In this document: positions 19,804 to 28,634 of the stretch, piece by piece | How positions within the stretch are numbered: position 1 is the first letter of the stretch | Layout: each line of letters opens with the position of its first letter | Assembly: GCA_965221415.1 (NCBI GenBank) | Contig: OZ244887.1 | Coordinates: forward strand, 1,116,001-1,180,000 | Direction of reading: 5' to 3' | Source of the DNA: UBA8337 sp965221415 | Lineage (GTDB): Bacteria > Pseudomonadota > Alphaproteobacteria > RS24 | DNA: 64,000 nucleotides | Program-made: the position numbers and the translations under genes | The notes under the pieces: model-generated | The model's input: the letters and a program-made list of their open reading frames with translations, nothing else | Told to the model about the DNA's origin: nothing | The model's database searches: none

Positions 19804-20399
19804 TATTCGTTCCCTTTCAACACAGTTTGACCACCGTCTGGTTCAGAAGAATGGCGACCATTTTGCGGGCCTGCTTTGACTTCTTTACCGCACCGCAAAT
19901 CATCCAAGATTTGCTCGAAAGTTTCCGCTGTCAGGTCTTCGTAAAAATCATCATTAATCTGCACCATCGGGGCATTCACGCACGCGCCAAGGCACTCGAC
20001 CTCGAGCCAACTCAGCTGACCATCCTGCGTGATGTCACCTTGCTCGCCAATGACTTTGCGGCAGACATCTTTTAATTCATCGCTGCCGCGCAACCAGCAC
20101 GGTGTCGTACCGCAGAGCTGGACGAAATGCGCTCCGATGGGCGACAGATTGAACATGGTATAAAACGTCGCCACCTCGAGCGCGCGAATATACGGCATCG
20201 CCAGCATATCGGCGACGTAGCGAATCGCCGGCTCGCTCAACCAACCGACCTGCTTTTGCGCCTGCCATAATAGCGGAATAATCGCGCTGGCCTCGCGCCC
20301 TTTGGGGTATTTGGCGATTTGCCCTTCCGCCCAACTGACATTCTCATCGCTAAAGGCGAAGCTGTCGGGTTGGTCTGCATGTAGGCGGCGCACACTCAT
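19803..20399 (-). CDS. nuoE: NADH-quinone oxidoreductase subunit E
   Basis: Thioredoxin-fold [2Fe-2S] (N1a) subunit. 198 residues. Ligands C96, C101, C136 and C140 are all present. The C-terminal ~30 residues are a polar extension (KEVKAGPQNGRHSSEPDGG). The start overlaps the end of nuoD by 4 bases (ATGA). Confidence 0.96.
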   Translation of the reverse strand: MSVRRLHADQPDSFAFSDENVSWAEGQIAKYPKGREASAIIPLLWQAQKQVGWLSEPAIRYVADMLAMPYIRALEVATFYTMFNLSPIGAHFVQLCGTTPCWLRGSDELKDVCRKVIGEQGDITQDGQLSWLEVECLGACVNAPMVQINDDFYEDLTAETFEQILDDLRCGKEVKAGPQNGRHSSEPDGGQTVLKGNE

Positions 20400-21616
20400 C
20401 GGTCGACCTCCCCGAACACAATATCCAGTGAGCCAAGAATAGCTGACACATCGGCTAGCATATGGTCGCGGCTTAAATAATCTAGCGCGTGCAAATGGGC
20501 AAAGCCGGGCGCGCGAATTTTGCAGCGATACGGTTTGTTCGACCCATCCGATACCAAATACACGCCGAACTCGCCTTTGGGGGCTTCGACCGCGCTATAC
20601 ACTTCGCCTTCTGGCACGTGATAGCCTTCGGTAAACAGCTTAAAATGATGAATGAGTGCTTCCATGGACTGTTTCATTTCGGCGCGCTTTGGCGGCACGA
20701 TTTTGCCATCTTGCGATGACACCGCGCCCGATGGCATATTTGCCAGACATTGTTTCATAATGCTCACCGACTCGCGCATTTCTTCGATACGACACAAATA
20801 GCGGTCGTAGCAATCGCCGTTTTTGCCAAGCGGCACTTTAAACGCGATGTCGCTATAGGCTTCGTAAGGCTGTGCGCGACGCAAATCCCACCCAACACCA
20901 GAGCCGCGCGCCAACACGCCCGACATACCCCAATTTTGAATATCCTCAGGCGTGACAATACCAATATCGACATTGCGCTGTTTGAAAATACGGCTATCGG
21001 TCAACAGCCCTTCGATATCGTCCAGCACTTTCAAAAACGGGTCGCAAAACGCGTCGATATCGGCGAGCAAATCTTGCGGCAAATCCTGATGCACACCGCC
21101 GGGGCGAAAATAAGCCGCATGCAGTCGCGCCCCACAGGCGCGTTCATAAAAAATCATCAGCTTTTCGCGCTCTTCAAAACCCCATGTAATCGGGGTCAGC
21201 GCACCCACATCCAGCGCCTGCGTGCAGACATTCATCAGATGATTAAGAATGCGCCCAATTTCGCAATAGAGCATCCTGATATATTGCCCACGCGGCGGCA
21301 CATCGATACCGAGCATACGCTCAATCGCCAGCGCAAAAGCATGCTCTTGATTCATCGGCGACACATAATCAAGACGGTCAAAATACGGCACGCTTTGCAG
21401 ATAGGTTTTATGCTCAATCAGCTTTTCCGTGCCGCGATGCAACAGACCAATATGCGGGTCGATACGCTCGACGCGCTCGCCGTCTAAATCCATCACCAAA
21501 CGCAACACGCCGTGCGCCGCAGGATGCTGTGGCCCAAAATTGATAGTAAATTTGCGCTCTTCCTCCTCGCGAGGCGCGCTGCCATCAGCAGTTTGAGATA
21601 TAGATGATGACGACAT
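20396..21616 (-). CDS. nuoD: NADH-quinone oxidoreductase subunit D
   Basis: 49-kDa-type subunit forming the quinone pocket with NuoB. 406 residues. The NFGPQHPAAHGVLRL signature (about residues 26-40) includes the quinone-site histidine. The protein is separate, not a NuoCD fusion. The first ~20 residues are Ser/Glu-rich and likely disordered. The ATG directly follows the nuoC stop. Confidence 0.97.
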   Translation of the reverse strand: MSSSSISQTADGSAPREEEERKFTINFGPQHPAAHGVLRLVMDLDGERVERIDPHIGLLHRGTEKLIEHKTYLQSVPYFDRLDYVSPMNQEHAFALAIERMLGIDVPPRGQYIRMLYCEIGRILNHLMNVCTQALDVGALTPITWGFEEREKLMIFYERACGARLHAAYFRPGGVHQDLPQDLLADIDAFCDPFLKVLDDIEGLLTDSRIFKQRNVDIGIVTPEDIQNWGMSGVLARGSGVGWDLRRAQPYEAYSDIAFKVPLGKNGDCYDRYLCRIEEMRESVSIMKQCLANMPSGAVSSQDGKIVPPKRAEMKQSMEALIHHFKLFTEGYHVPEGEVYSAVEAPKGEFGVYLVSDGSNKPYRCKIRAPGFAHLHALDYLSRDHMLADVSAILGSLDIVFGEVDR

Positions 21617-22210
21617 CTAGCCCTCCTGCTCTTCACTTGGGACAGCGCGTGCGCCTTCCCATGGGCTTTCAAAATCAAAATCGCGGAACTCCTGCACCAA
21701 TGAGACTGGCTCTTGCACGACCTTTTTTGCATCCTCATCATAGCGCACTTCGACATGCCCACTTAGCGGAAAATCTTTGCGCAGCGGGTGGCCTTCAAAA
21801 CCGTAATCGGTCAGCAAGCGGCGCAAATCAGGATGACCCGAAAACAAAATGCCATACATATCGAAAGCTTCGCGCTCGTACCAATCCGCCACATCGAACA
21901 GCCCGATAACGCTCGGCACTTGCGTTTCTTCCCCCGCTTGTAGCTTAACGCGTATGCGATGATTTTTTGTCATCGACAGCAAATGATAGACAACATCAAA
22001 ACGCAACGGGCGATGCGGATAGTCTGCGCCGCATAAATCGATAAGCTGGGTGAACGCACAGGCGTCATCATCGCGCAAGAATTTCAACACAGCTTCAATA
22101 TGACCCGGATTTACTTCCAAGGTTAATTCGCCAAAGCTGACATAATGCCCCGCCAATTTATCCGCAAGGCCGTCTTTAATATGAGCAGCAAGGGTTTCTA
22201 TTTGCGACAT
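21617..22210 (-). CDS. nuoC: NADH-quinone oxidoreductase subunit C
   Basis: 30-kDa-type subunit of the peripheral arm, 197 residues. The signature ERE-x-FDMYGI is seen as EREAFDMYGILFSGHPDLRR (about residues 130-149). I chose the ATG at 22210 (MSQIETLAAH) because AGGA sits 8 bases upstream; a TTG seven codons earlier (22231) would overlap nuoB and lacks a clear ribosome site. Confidence 0.95.
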   Translation of the reverse strand: MSQIETLAAHIKDGLADKLAGHYVSFGELTLEVNPGHIEAVLKFLRDDDACAFTQLIDLCGADYPHRPLRFDVVYHLLSMTKNHRIRVKLQAGEETQVPSVIGLFDVADWYEREAFDMYGILFSGHPDLRRLLTDYGFEGHPLRKDFPLSGHVEVRYDEDAKKVVQEPVSLVQEFRDFDFESPWEGARAVPSEEQEG

Positions 22211-22220
22211 CTGTTGCGTC

Positions 22221-22766
22221 CTATCGCTCAATCGTGCCAGTACGACGGATTTTCTTTTGCAGCATCAAAATGCCGTAAAACAAAGCCTCAGCCGTGGGCG
22301 GACAGCCCGGCACGTAAACATCGACCGGCACAACGCGGTCGCACCCGCGCACCACCGAATAAGAATAATGATAATACCCGCCCCCATTGGCGCACGACCC
22401 CATGGAGATAACATAGCGCGGCTCTGGCATCTGGTCGTAAACTTTGCGCAAAGCGGGTGCCATTTTATTGGTCAATGTGCCAGCGACAATCATCACATCG
22501 GATTGACGCGGCGACGCGCGCGGCGCGATGCCATAGCGTTCAATATCAAGGCGCGGCATTTGAATATGCATCATCTCGACCGCACAACACGCCAGACCAA
22601 ACATCATCCAGTGCAATGAGCCAGTACGCGCCCATTGAATCAAATCTTCAGAAGATGCCAGCACAAAGCCCTTATCGGCCAACTGGTCAGACACTTGCTC
22701 GTAATATGGGTCGGCCATGGGGGCTGGGAGATTCTTCTTCATCTGGTTTAAATCATTTTCAGCCAT
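22221..22766 (-). CDS. nuoB: NADH-quinone oxidoreductase subunit B
   Basis: Carries [4Fe-4S] cluster N2, the donor to quinone. 181 residues. Ligands are C60, C61, C125 and C155, with LACCAVEMMH and VYVPGCPPTAEAL as signatures. Normal length, 9 bases after nuoA. Confidence 0.97.
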   Translation of the reverse strand: MAENDLNQMKKNLPAPMADPYYEQVSDQLADKGFVLASSEDLIQWARTGSLHWMMFGLACCAVEMMHIQMPRLDIERYGIAPRASPRQSDVMIVAGTLTNKMAPALRKVYDQMPEPRYVISMGSCANGGGYYHYSYSVVRGCDRVVPVDVYVPGCPPTAEALFYGILMLQKKIRRTGTIER

Positions 22767-22775
22767 GTGCGCCCC

Positions 22776-23141
22776 CTAATCCCAATCCAGTGCGCCCTTG
22801 CGCCACTCATAGGCAAAGCCGACAGTCAGCACGGCAAGGAAAAACATCATCGACCAAAAACCAAACAAGCCAACATCTCCAAAGGCCACCGCCCACGGAA
22901 ACAGAAACGCGACCTCAAGGTCAAAAATAATGAACAGAATCGCGACCAGATAAAATTTTACATCGAACTTCATACGCGCATCATCAAACGCCTCGAAGCC
23001 GCACTCATAAGACGCGTTTTTTTCTGGGTCTGGATTGTAAGGCGCAATCAGCAGCGGCGCAAAAAGCAACCCCGCCGTAATAAAAACAGCCAAAGCCATA
23101 AAAATCAAAATAGGGTAATAGCTGCTCAGCAAGTCATACAT
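22776..23141 (-). CDS. nuoA: NADH-quinone oxidoreductase subunit A
   Basis: First gene of the nuo operon: a 121-residue, three-helix membrane subunit of complex I. KNASYECGFEAFDDARMKFD (about residues 41-60) is the conserved loop with the cysteine used as a conformational marker. Its 5' leader of roughly 60 bases starts at the promoter at 23210-23237. Confidence 0.96.
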   Translation of the reverse strand: MYDLLSSYYPILIFMALAVFITAGLLFAPLLIAPYNPDPEKNASYECGFEAFDDARMKFDVKFYLVAILFIIFDLEVAFLFPWAVAFGDVGLFGFWSMMFFLAVLTVGFAYEWRKGALDWD

Positions 23142-23209
23142 GTGATGTGCTCTTTTCAGTCTATCAAACGGCCAGCATAGGGCAAAACAAACCTACGCCT
23201 TTGGCGCGA

Positions 23210-23237
23210 AGTATAGTTAGCCTTCGTGGCTTTGCAA
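23210..23237 (-). promoter_or_regulatory. Probable nuo operon promoter
   Basis: Minus strand TTGCAA (23237-23232), 16-base spacer, TATACT (23215-23210), located between the tRNA-Asp gene and nuoA. Read-through from the tRNAs is also possible. Confidence 0.5.
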
Positions 23238-23267
23238 TAGCAATTTGCCAACTATTTATGATGAAAA

Positions 23268-23345
<78 letters not shown>

Positions 23346-23410
23346 TAAAGGTGTGCCATTCCTTACGGCGCAGCTTGCATGGTGTCAAGCGAATTGCCTC
23401 GGAAATGGTG

Positions 23411-23486
23411 TGGTGGGCGGTGACGGGATCGAACCGCCGACCCTCTCGGTGTAAACGAGATGCTCTCCCAGCTGAGCTAACCGCCC
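23411..23486 (-). tRNA. tRNA-Val (TAC)
   Basis: 76 bases including encoded CCA. The acceptor stem GGGCGGT pairs with ACCGCCC, the anticodon loop GTTTACACC gives TAC, and the T arm is GGCGGTTCGATCCCGTC. It is transcribed towards tRNA-Asp and nuoA, directly downstream of the hup terminator. Confidence 0.96.
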
Positions 23487-23524
23487 CACGGTTGAAGCAC
23501 TTAGCGCATCGCACACGAAAAAGC

Positions 23525-23568
23525 AAAAAAAAACATCGACCCCTCTCAAGAAAGAACAGTCGATGTTT
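23525..23568 (-). terminator. Rho-independent terminator of hup
   Basis: A ten-base perfect stem (23559-23568 with 23531-23540, AAACATCGAC/GTCGATGTTT) with an 18-base loop, followed on the minus strand by a T run. It lies 17 bases after the hup stop and insulates the tRNA and nuo genes. Confidence 0.9.
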
Positions 23569-23585
23569 CATTTTTAAAAAAGCGT

Positions 23586-23861
23586 TTATCTATTAACGGC
23601 TTCTTTCAGAGCTTTACCAGCTTTGAACTTAGGCTGATTAGAAGCTTTGATTTGAATCGCTTCACCCGTACGTGGGTTACGGCCAGTCGTTGCCTTACGG
23701 TGTGATACTGAGAAAGTACCAAAACCGACCAGACGAACTTCACCGCCTCTGCCCAGAGCAGTCGCGATATTTCCAAACACTGCCTCTACGGCTTTTGTCG
23801 CATCGGCTTTTGTAATTCCACTGTCGGCAGCAACTTGGCTCACTAGATCGTTCTTATTCAT
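23586..23861 (-). CDS. hup: HU family DNA-binding protein
   Basis: Small histone-like nucleoid protein. 91 residues, the full family length. GFGTFSVSHRKATTGRNPRTGE (about residues 46-67) contains the HU signature and the DNA-grasping arm. AGGAGG lies 6 bases upstream of the ATG. It follows lon in the conserved clpX-lon-hup order but has its own promoter and a strong terminator, suggesting high separate expression. Confidence 0.97.
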   Translation of the reverse strand: MNKNDLVSQVAADSGITKADATKAVEAVFGNIATALGRGGEVRLVGFGTFSVSHRKATTGRNPRTGEAIQIKASNQPKFKAGKALKEAVNR

Positions 23862-23904
23862 GGTTTACCCTCCTATAAAATGGCACGAATATATCTACAA
23901 GGCT

Positions 23905-23934
23905 AGCCTATGCGCCGATTCCTGCGCACGTCAA
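23905..23934 (-). promoter_or_regulatory. Probable hup promoter
   Basis: TTGACG (23934-23929), 18-base spacer, TAGGCT (23910-23905) on the minus strand, about 45 bases before the hup start. Confidence 0.5.
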
Positions 23935-23974
23935 AGGAAATATCTAGCTTGACCAGGTTTTTTCACCGTTTTAA

Positions 23975-26395
23975 TTAATGCGGCTGAGACGCTTCATTGC
24001 TATTTTCAGACATCATTTTCTGCCGCGCATAATAGGCTTCCTCGTCCCATTCAATGGCTTCGGGCGCACGCTGCAAGGCGTGTTTCAAAACCTCATCCAT
24101 GGTTTCGACCGGCACGATTTCCAAATCCCCTTTAATATTATCTGGGACTTCTGCCAAATCTTTCTCATTTTCCAATGGAATCAATACTTTAGTGATGCCT
24201 CCGCGCAAAGCAGCCAGCAGCTTTTCTTTCAATCCACCAATCGGCAACACGCGACCGCGCAGCGTCACCTCGCCCGTCATGGCGATTTCCTTGCGCACGG
24301 GAATGCCCGTCATCACCGACACAATCGCCGTCGCCATGCCAATACCCGCCGACGGGCCATCCTTTGGCGTCGCCCCTTCTGGCACATGGACGTGGATATC
24401 TTTTCTTTCAAAAATCGGCGGTTCAATACCAAAAGCCGTGGCACGAGAGCGCACATATGACGACGCGGCATTGATTGATTCTTTCATCACATCGCCCAAT
24501 TTACCCGTGGTTGTCATCCGACCCTTACCCGGCAGCATGACCCCCTCAATGGTCAACAGCTCACCGCCGACTTCCGTCCACGCCAATCCAGTGACCACAC
24601 CAATCTGGTCTTCCTGCTCAGCCGCCCCAAAGCGGAAACGCTCAACGCCGGCATAATCAGCAATGTTCGCCTCATCAATGGCGACAGTCTCTGCCTCACC
24701 CTTGACGATTTTCGTCGTGGCCTTGCGCGCCAATGAAGCGATTTCGCGCTTCAACCCACGCACACCCGCCTCGCGGGTATAATTGCGCACAATTTTGCGA
24801 ATCGCATCCTCGTCCAAAACGAACTCGCCCGCGCGCAGTCCATGCTCTTCGACGATTTGCTCGAGCAAATGCTCTTTGGCAATCTCGATTTTCTCATTTT
24901 CAGTGTACCCCGCGATGCGGATGACTTCCATGCGGTCGAGCAATGGCCCCGGAATATTCAGCGAGTTGGCCGTCGTGACAAACATCACATGCGACAGGTC
25001 ATAATCGACTTCCATGTAGTGGTCATTGAAGCTGTTATTCTGTTCTGGGTCGAGCACCTCGAGCAGAGCCGATGATGGGTCGCCGCGATAATCCGCCCCG
25101 AGCTTGTCGATTTCATCGAGCATGATGAGGGGGTTGACCGTTTTCATTTTTTTCATCGACTGGATGACTTTGCCCGGCATCGAGCCAATATATGTCCGCC
25201 GATGGCCGCGGATTTCGCTTTCATCGCGCACCCCGCCGAGCGACATGCGGACAAACTCGCGCCCCGTCGCCTTGGCTATTGATTTGCCAAGCGATGTTTT
25301 GCCTACGCCGGGCGGGCCGACGAGGCACAGGATAGGGCCTTTCAGCTTTTTCGAGCGTTGCTGCACCGCCAGATATTCAAGAATGCGTTCCTTCACTTTG
25401 TCCAAGCCATAATGGTCGGTATTGAGGACAATTTCAGCGCGGCCTAAATCTTTTTTGATGCGGCTTTTCTTGCCCCACGGCACAGCCAGCAGCCAATCGA
25501 GATAATTGCGCACAACCGTGGCTTCCGCCGACATGGGACTCATCGAGCGCAGTTTCTTCAACTCGCTCGTGGCTTTTTCGCGCGCTTCTTTCGACAGCTT
25601 TGTTTTGGCGATAGTGTCTTCGAGTTCGGTTAAATCATCGCTGCCTTCTTCGCCATCTTCGAGTTCTTTCTGGATGGCTTTCATTTGTTCGTTGAGATAA
25701 TACTCGCGCTGGGTTTTTTCCATTTGACGTTTGACGCGCCCACGGATTTTCTTCTCGACTTGCAACACGCCGACTTCGCCTTCCATGTGGCCGATGATTG
25801 CCTCGAGGCGTTGCGACACGGTGAGGATTTCGAGCAGCGCTTGTTTTTCATCGAGCGTGATATTGAGGTGGCCAGCGATGACATCGGCGAGTTTTATCGG
25901 GTCTTCAATCTGGCTGACATTGGCGTGCGCTTCGGCGGGGATTTTGCGGTTGAGTTTGACATAGCCGCCGAACTGGTTGGTTGCGGTGCGCATGAGGGCG
26001 CGCAATTCTTCACCCTCCTCGACTTCCTCGACCAAGGGCAAGGCGCTGGCTTCGAAGAAGTTTTCATTGGGCAGATATTCGAGCATCTGGGCGCGCGTTT
26101 GTCCCTCGACCAACACTTTCACCGTGCCATCGGGCAGCTTCAACATTTGCAGCACCGTGCCAATCGTGCCGATAGTATGCATGTCGTCAGGGTGCGGGTC
26201 GTCGCGGTCGCCATCTTTTTGGCTGACCAAAAGCATTTCTTTATCATCGGCCATAACGTCTTCGAGCGCGCGGATGGATTTTTCGCGCCCGACAAATAGC
26301 GGCACAATCATGCCCGGAAAAACGACGATATTGCGCAGCGGCAATACGGGGAGGACAACGGGGATTTCAGCTTGTGGTTTGCTTTTCTCGTCCAT
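23975..26395 (-). CDS. lon: ATP-dependent protease Lon (LonA)
   Basis: AAA+ serine protease degrading misfolded and regulatory proteins. 806 residues. The N-terminal LAN domain is at about 10-205, with coiled coil to ~300. Walker A is GPPGVGKTS (360-368), Walker B PLIMLDEID (422-430), and the C-terminal protease domain has catalytic S682 in DGPSAGIG and K725 in GGLKEKLL. It lies between clpX and hup, all on the minus strand, a standard quality-control cluster. The 153-base gap upstream contains TTGAC-like hexamers but no promoter I would call with confidence. Confidence 0.97.
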   Translation of the reverse strand: MDEKSKPQAEIPVVLPVLPLRNIVVFPGMIVPLFVGREKSIRALEDVMADDKEMLLVSQKDGDRDDPHPDDMHTIGTIGTVLQMLKLPDGTVKVLVEGQTRAQMLEYLPNENFFEASALPLVEEVEEGEELRALMRTATNQFGGYVKLNRKIPAEAHANVSQIEDPIKLADVIAGHLNITLDEKQALLEILTVSQRLEAIIGHMEGEVGVLQVEKKIRGRVKRQMEKTQREYYLNEQMKAIQKELEDGEEGSDDLTELEDTIAKTKLSKEAREKATSELKKLRSMSPMSAEATVVRNYLDWLLAVPWGKKSRIKKDLGRAEIVLNTDHYGLDKVKERILEYLAVQQRSKKLKGPILCLVGPPGVGKTSLGKSIAKATGREFVRMSLGGVRDESEIRGHRRTYIGSMPGKVIQSMKKMKTVNPLIMLDEIDKLGADYRGDPSSALLEVLDPEQNNSFNDHYMEVDYDLSHVMFVTTANSLNIPGPLLDRMEVIRIAGYTENEKIEIAKEHLLEQIVEEHGLRAGEFVLDEDAIRKIVRNYTREAGVRGLKREIASLARKATTKIVKGEAETVAIDEANIADYAGVERFRFGAAEQEDQIGVVTGLAWTEVGGELLTIEGVMLPGKGRMTTTGKLGDVMKESINAASSYVRSRATAFGIEPPIFERKDIHVHVPEGATPKDGPSAGIGMATAIVSVMTGIPVRKEIAMTGEVTLRGRVLPIGGLKEKLLAALRGGITKVLIPLENEKDLAEVPDNIKGDLEIVPVETMDEVLKHALQRAPEAIEWDEEAYYARQKMMSENSNEASQPH

Positions 26396-26548
26396 TTTTT
26401 TCTACTTTCCATTGCGACTCTCGTCGCCTCGAGTCTTCCAGATGATGGGTCAATACTGCATTAACCTTCGATTCCAGAACACGCGTCAAAACAATGTACC
26501 TATGATGTAAGGTTCATCCACATGGTTTTCAATGGGTTTACGTGGTAA

Positions 26549-27823
26549 TTATGACGCAGTAGGTGTGGCTTCTTCTTCCTTCTTGGCATAGATGTGCAGC
26601 GGCTTGGCCGTGCCATCGACAACATCTTTGCCGATAACCACTTCCTCGACGCCATCCATGCCGGGCAGGTCGAACATCGTGTCGAGCAGAATGCCCTCGA
26701 TGACCGAGCGTAGCCCCCGTGCGCCCGTTTTGCGCTCAATCGCTTTACGCGCGATGGCAACCAGCGCGTCGTCTTGGAAAGTCAGCTTCGCGTCTTCCAT
26801 ATCGAACAGACGCTGATATTGCTTCACCAGAGCATTTTTCGGTTGGCTCAAAATAGTCACAAGCGCATCCTCGTCGAGGTCTTCGAGCGTCGCAAGAACC
26901 GGCAAACGACCAACGAATTCTGGAATCAGACCGAATTTCAACAAATCCTCTGGCTCGAGCTCTTGCAGTAAATCGCCGACATTGCGCTCTTCGGGCATAT
27001 CCACTTTGGCGTTAAAGCCGATAGATGTCTCATTGCCCCGCTGCGAGATAACCCGTTCGAGACCCGCAAAAGCCCCGCCGCAAATGAACAGAATATTGGT
27101 CGTATCAACTTGCAGAAACTCTTGCTGCGGATGCTTGCGCCCGCCTTGCGGTGGCACAGAGGCGACCGTGCCTTCCATGATTTTCAGCAATGCCTGCTGC
27201 ACGCCCTCGCCCGACACATCGCGCGTGATGGATGGATTATCGGCCTTGCGACAGATTTTATCAACCTCATCAATATAGACGATGCCGCGCTCGGCGCGCT
27301 CGACATTATAGTCGGCGGCTTGCAGTAATTTCAGAATAATATTCTCGACATCCTCGCCGACATAGCCCGCCTCGGTGAGCGTTGTGGCATCGGCCATGGT
27401 GAACGGCACATCGAGGATGCGCGCCAGCGTTTGCGCCAGCAGCGTTTTGCCGCAGCCCGTCGGGCCAACGAGCATGATGTTGGATTTCGCCAATTCGACA
27501 TCGGCGTTTTTCTCCGAATGGTCGAGCCGCTTATAATGATTATGCACCGCGACCGACAATACGCGCTTGGCATAAGGCTGGCCGATAACGTAATCGTCTA
27601 GCACTTCGAGGATTTCGGTTGGCGTTGGCACGCCCTCATGGGTTTTTATGCCAGAGGCTTTGCTTTCTTCGCGGATGATGTCCATGCACAATTCGACGCA
27701 TTCATCGCAGATGAATACGGTCGGTCCGGCAATGAGTTTGCGAACCTCGTGCTGGCTCTTGCCACAAAACGAGCAATAAAGCGTACTTTTGCTATCGCTA
27801 TTACCGCCATCTATCTTGCTCAT
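26549..27823 (-). CDS. clpX: ATP-dependent Clp protease ATP-binding subunit ClpX
   Basis: AAA+ unfoldase that feeds substrates to ClpP. 424 residues. The N-terminal zinc-binding domain has C17, C20, C39 and C42. Walker A is GPTGCGKTLL (120-129), Walker B VYIDEVDKI, and the pore loop and sensor motifs follow in normal order. It lies downstream of clpP with a 108-base gap that holds its own putative promoter. Confidence 0.97.
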   Translation of the reverse strand: MSKIDGGNSDSKSTLYCSFCGKSQHEVRKLIAGPTVFICDECVELCMDIIREESKASGIKTHEGVPTPTEILEVLDDYVIGQPYAKRVLSVAVHNHYKRLDHSEKNADVELAKSNIMLVGPTGCGKTLLAQTLARILDVPFTMADATTLTEAGYVGEDVENIILKLLQAADYNVERAERGIVYIDEVDKICRKADNPSITRDVSGEGVQQALLKIMEGTVASVPPQGGRKHPQQEFLQVDTTNILFICGGAFAGLERVISQRGNETSIGFNAKVDMPEERNVGDLLQELEPEDLLKFGLIPEFVGRLPVLATLEDLDEDALVTILSQPKNALVKQYQRLFDMEDAKLTFQDDALVAIARKAIERKTGARGLRSVIEGILLDTMFDLPGMDGVEEVVIGKDVVDGTAKPLHIYAKKEEEATPTAS

Positions 27824-27846
27824 GTTTTTGTCCTTTCATCAGCTTG

Positions 27847-27875
27847 CCTATACTGGGCTTTGCTGATTTTGTCTA
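27847..27875 (-). promoter_or_regulatory. Probable clpX promoter
   Basis: TAGACA (27875-27870), 17-base spacer, TATAGG (27852-27847) on the minus strand, 24 bases before the clpX start. Confidence 0.5.
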
Positions 27876-27931
27876 CTATTCACAATAGAATCCAACCCTT
27901 GCGCAATACGAGAAAGCGTTTGCGGGGGGCT

Positions 27932-28558
27932 TTATTCGGCTTTTGCCTCCTCGGCACGCTTATCGGTAACTTCATCGACAATGCCAAAATCTTTGGCTTG
28001 TTCTGCGGTCATAAATGTATCGCGTTCGAGCGCGTCTTCGATTTTGCGCAATGTCTGACCAGTGTGCGTCACATAAATCTTATTCAGACGCGTCCGCATA
28101 TCGAGGATTTCCTGCGCGTGGCGTTCGATATCCGATGCCTGACCCTGAAACCCGCCCGATGGCTGATGCACCATAATCCGCGCATTCGGCAAAGCAAAAC
28201 GCATGCCCGTTTCACCCGCCGCCAAAAGCAACGACCCCATCGAGGCCGCCTGACCAATGCACAGCGTCGCCACGGGTGCGCGAATATATTGCATCGTGTC
28301 ATAAATCGCCATGCCCGATGTCACCACGCCACCCGGCGAGTTGATATACATCGAAATCTCTTTCTTCGGATTCTCAGCTTCCAAAAACAACAGCTGCGCC
28401 GTTATCAGACTGGCCATATGGTCTTCCACGCCGCCGGTGACAAAAATCACGCGCTCTTTCAACAGCCGCGAATAAATGTCGAAAGCACGCTCGCCACGGC
28501 TGGTCTGCTCGACCACCATGGGGACAAGATTCATATAAGTATCGACCGGATCATCCAT
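27932..28558 (-). CDS. clpP: ATP-dependent Clp protease proteolytic subunit
   Basis: Serine peptidase forming the tetradecameric barrel used by ClpX (and ClpA if present). 208 residues. The catalytic triad is S106 (QAASMGS), H131 (MVHQPSGG) and D180 (ERDTFMT). A GGAG Shine-Dalgarno precedes the ATG at 28558. It sits between tig and clpX, the standard bacterial order. Confidence 0.97.
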   Translation of the reverse strand: MDDPVDTYMNLVPMVVEQTSRGERAFDIYSRLLKERVIFVTGGVEDHMASLITAQLLFLEAENPKKEISMYINSPGGVVTSGMAIYDTMQYIRAPVATLCIGQAASMGSLLLAAGETGMRFALPNARIMVHQPSGGFQGQASDIERHAQEILDMRTRLNKIYVTHTGQTLRKIEDALERDTFMTAEQAKDFGIVDEVTDKRAEEAKAE

Positions 28559-28634
28559 TCTGCTCTCCTATAGATGCGCTTAATGTGAAGTGCTTTGCAC
28601 CAAACGCCAAGACAGAAAATGCAAATTGCAGTAC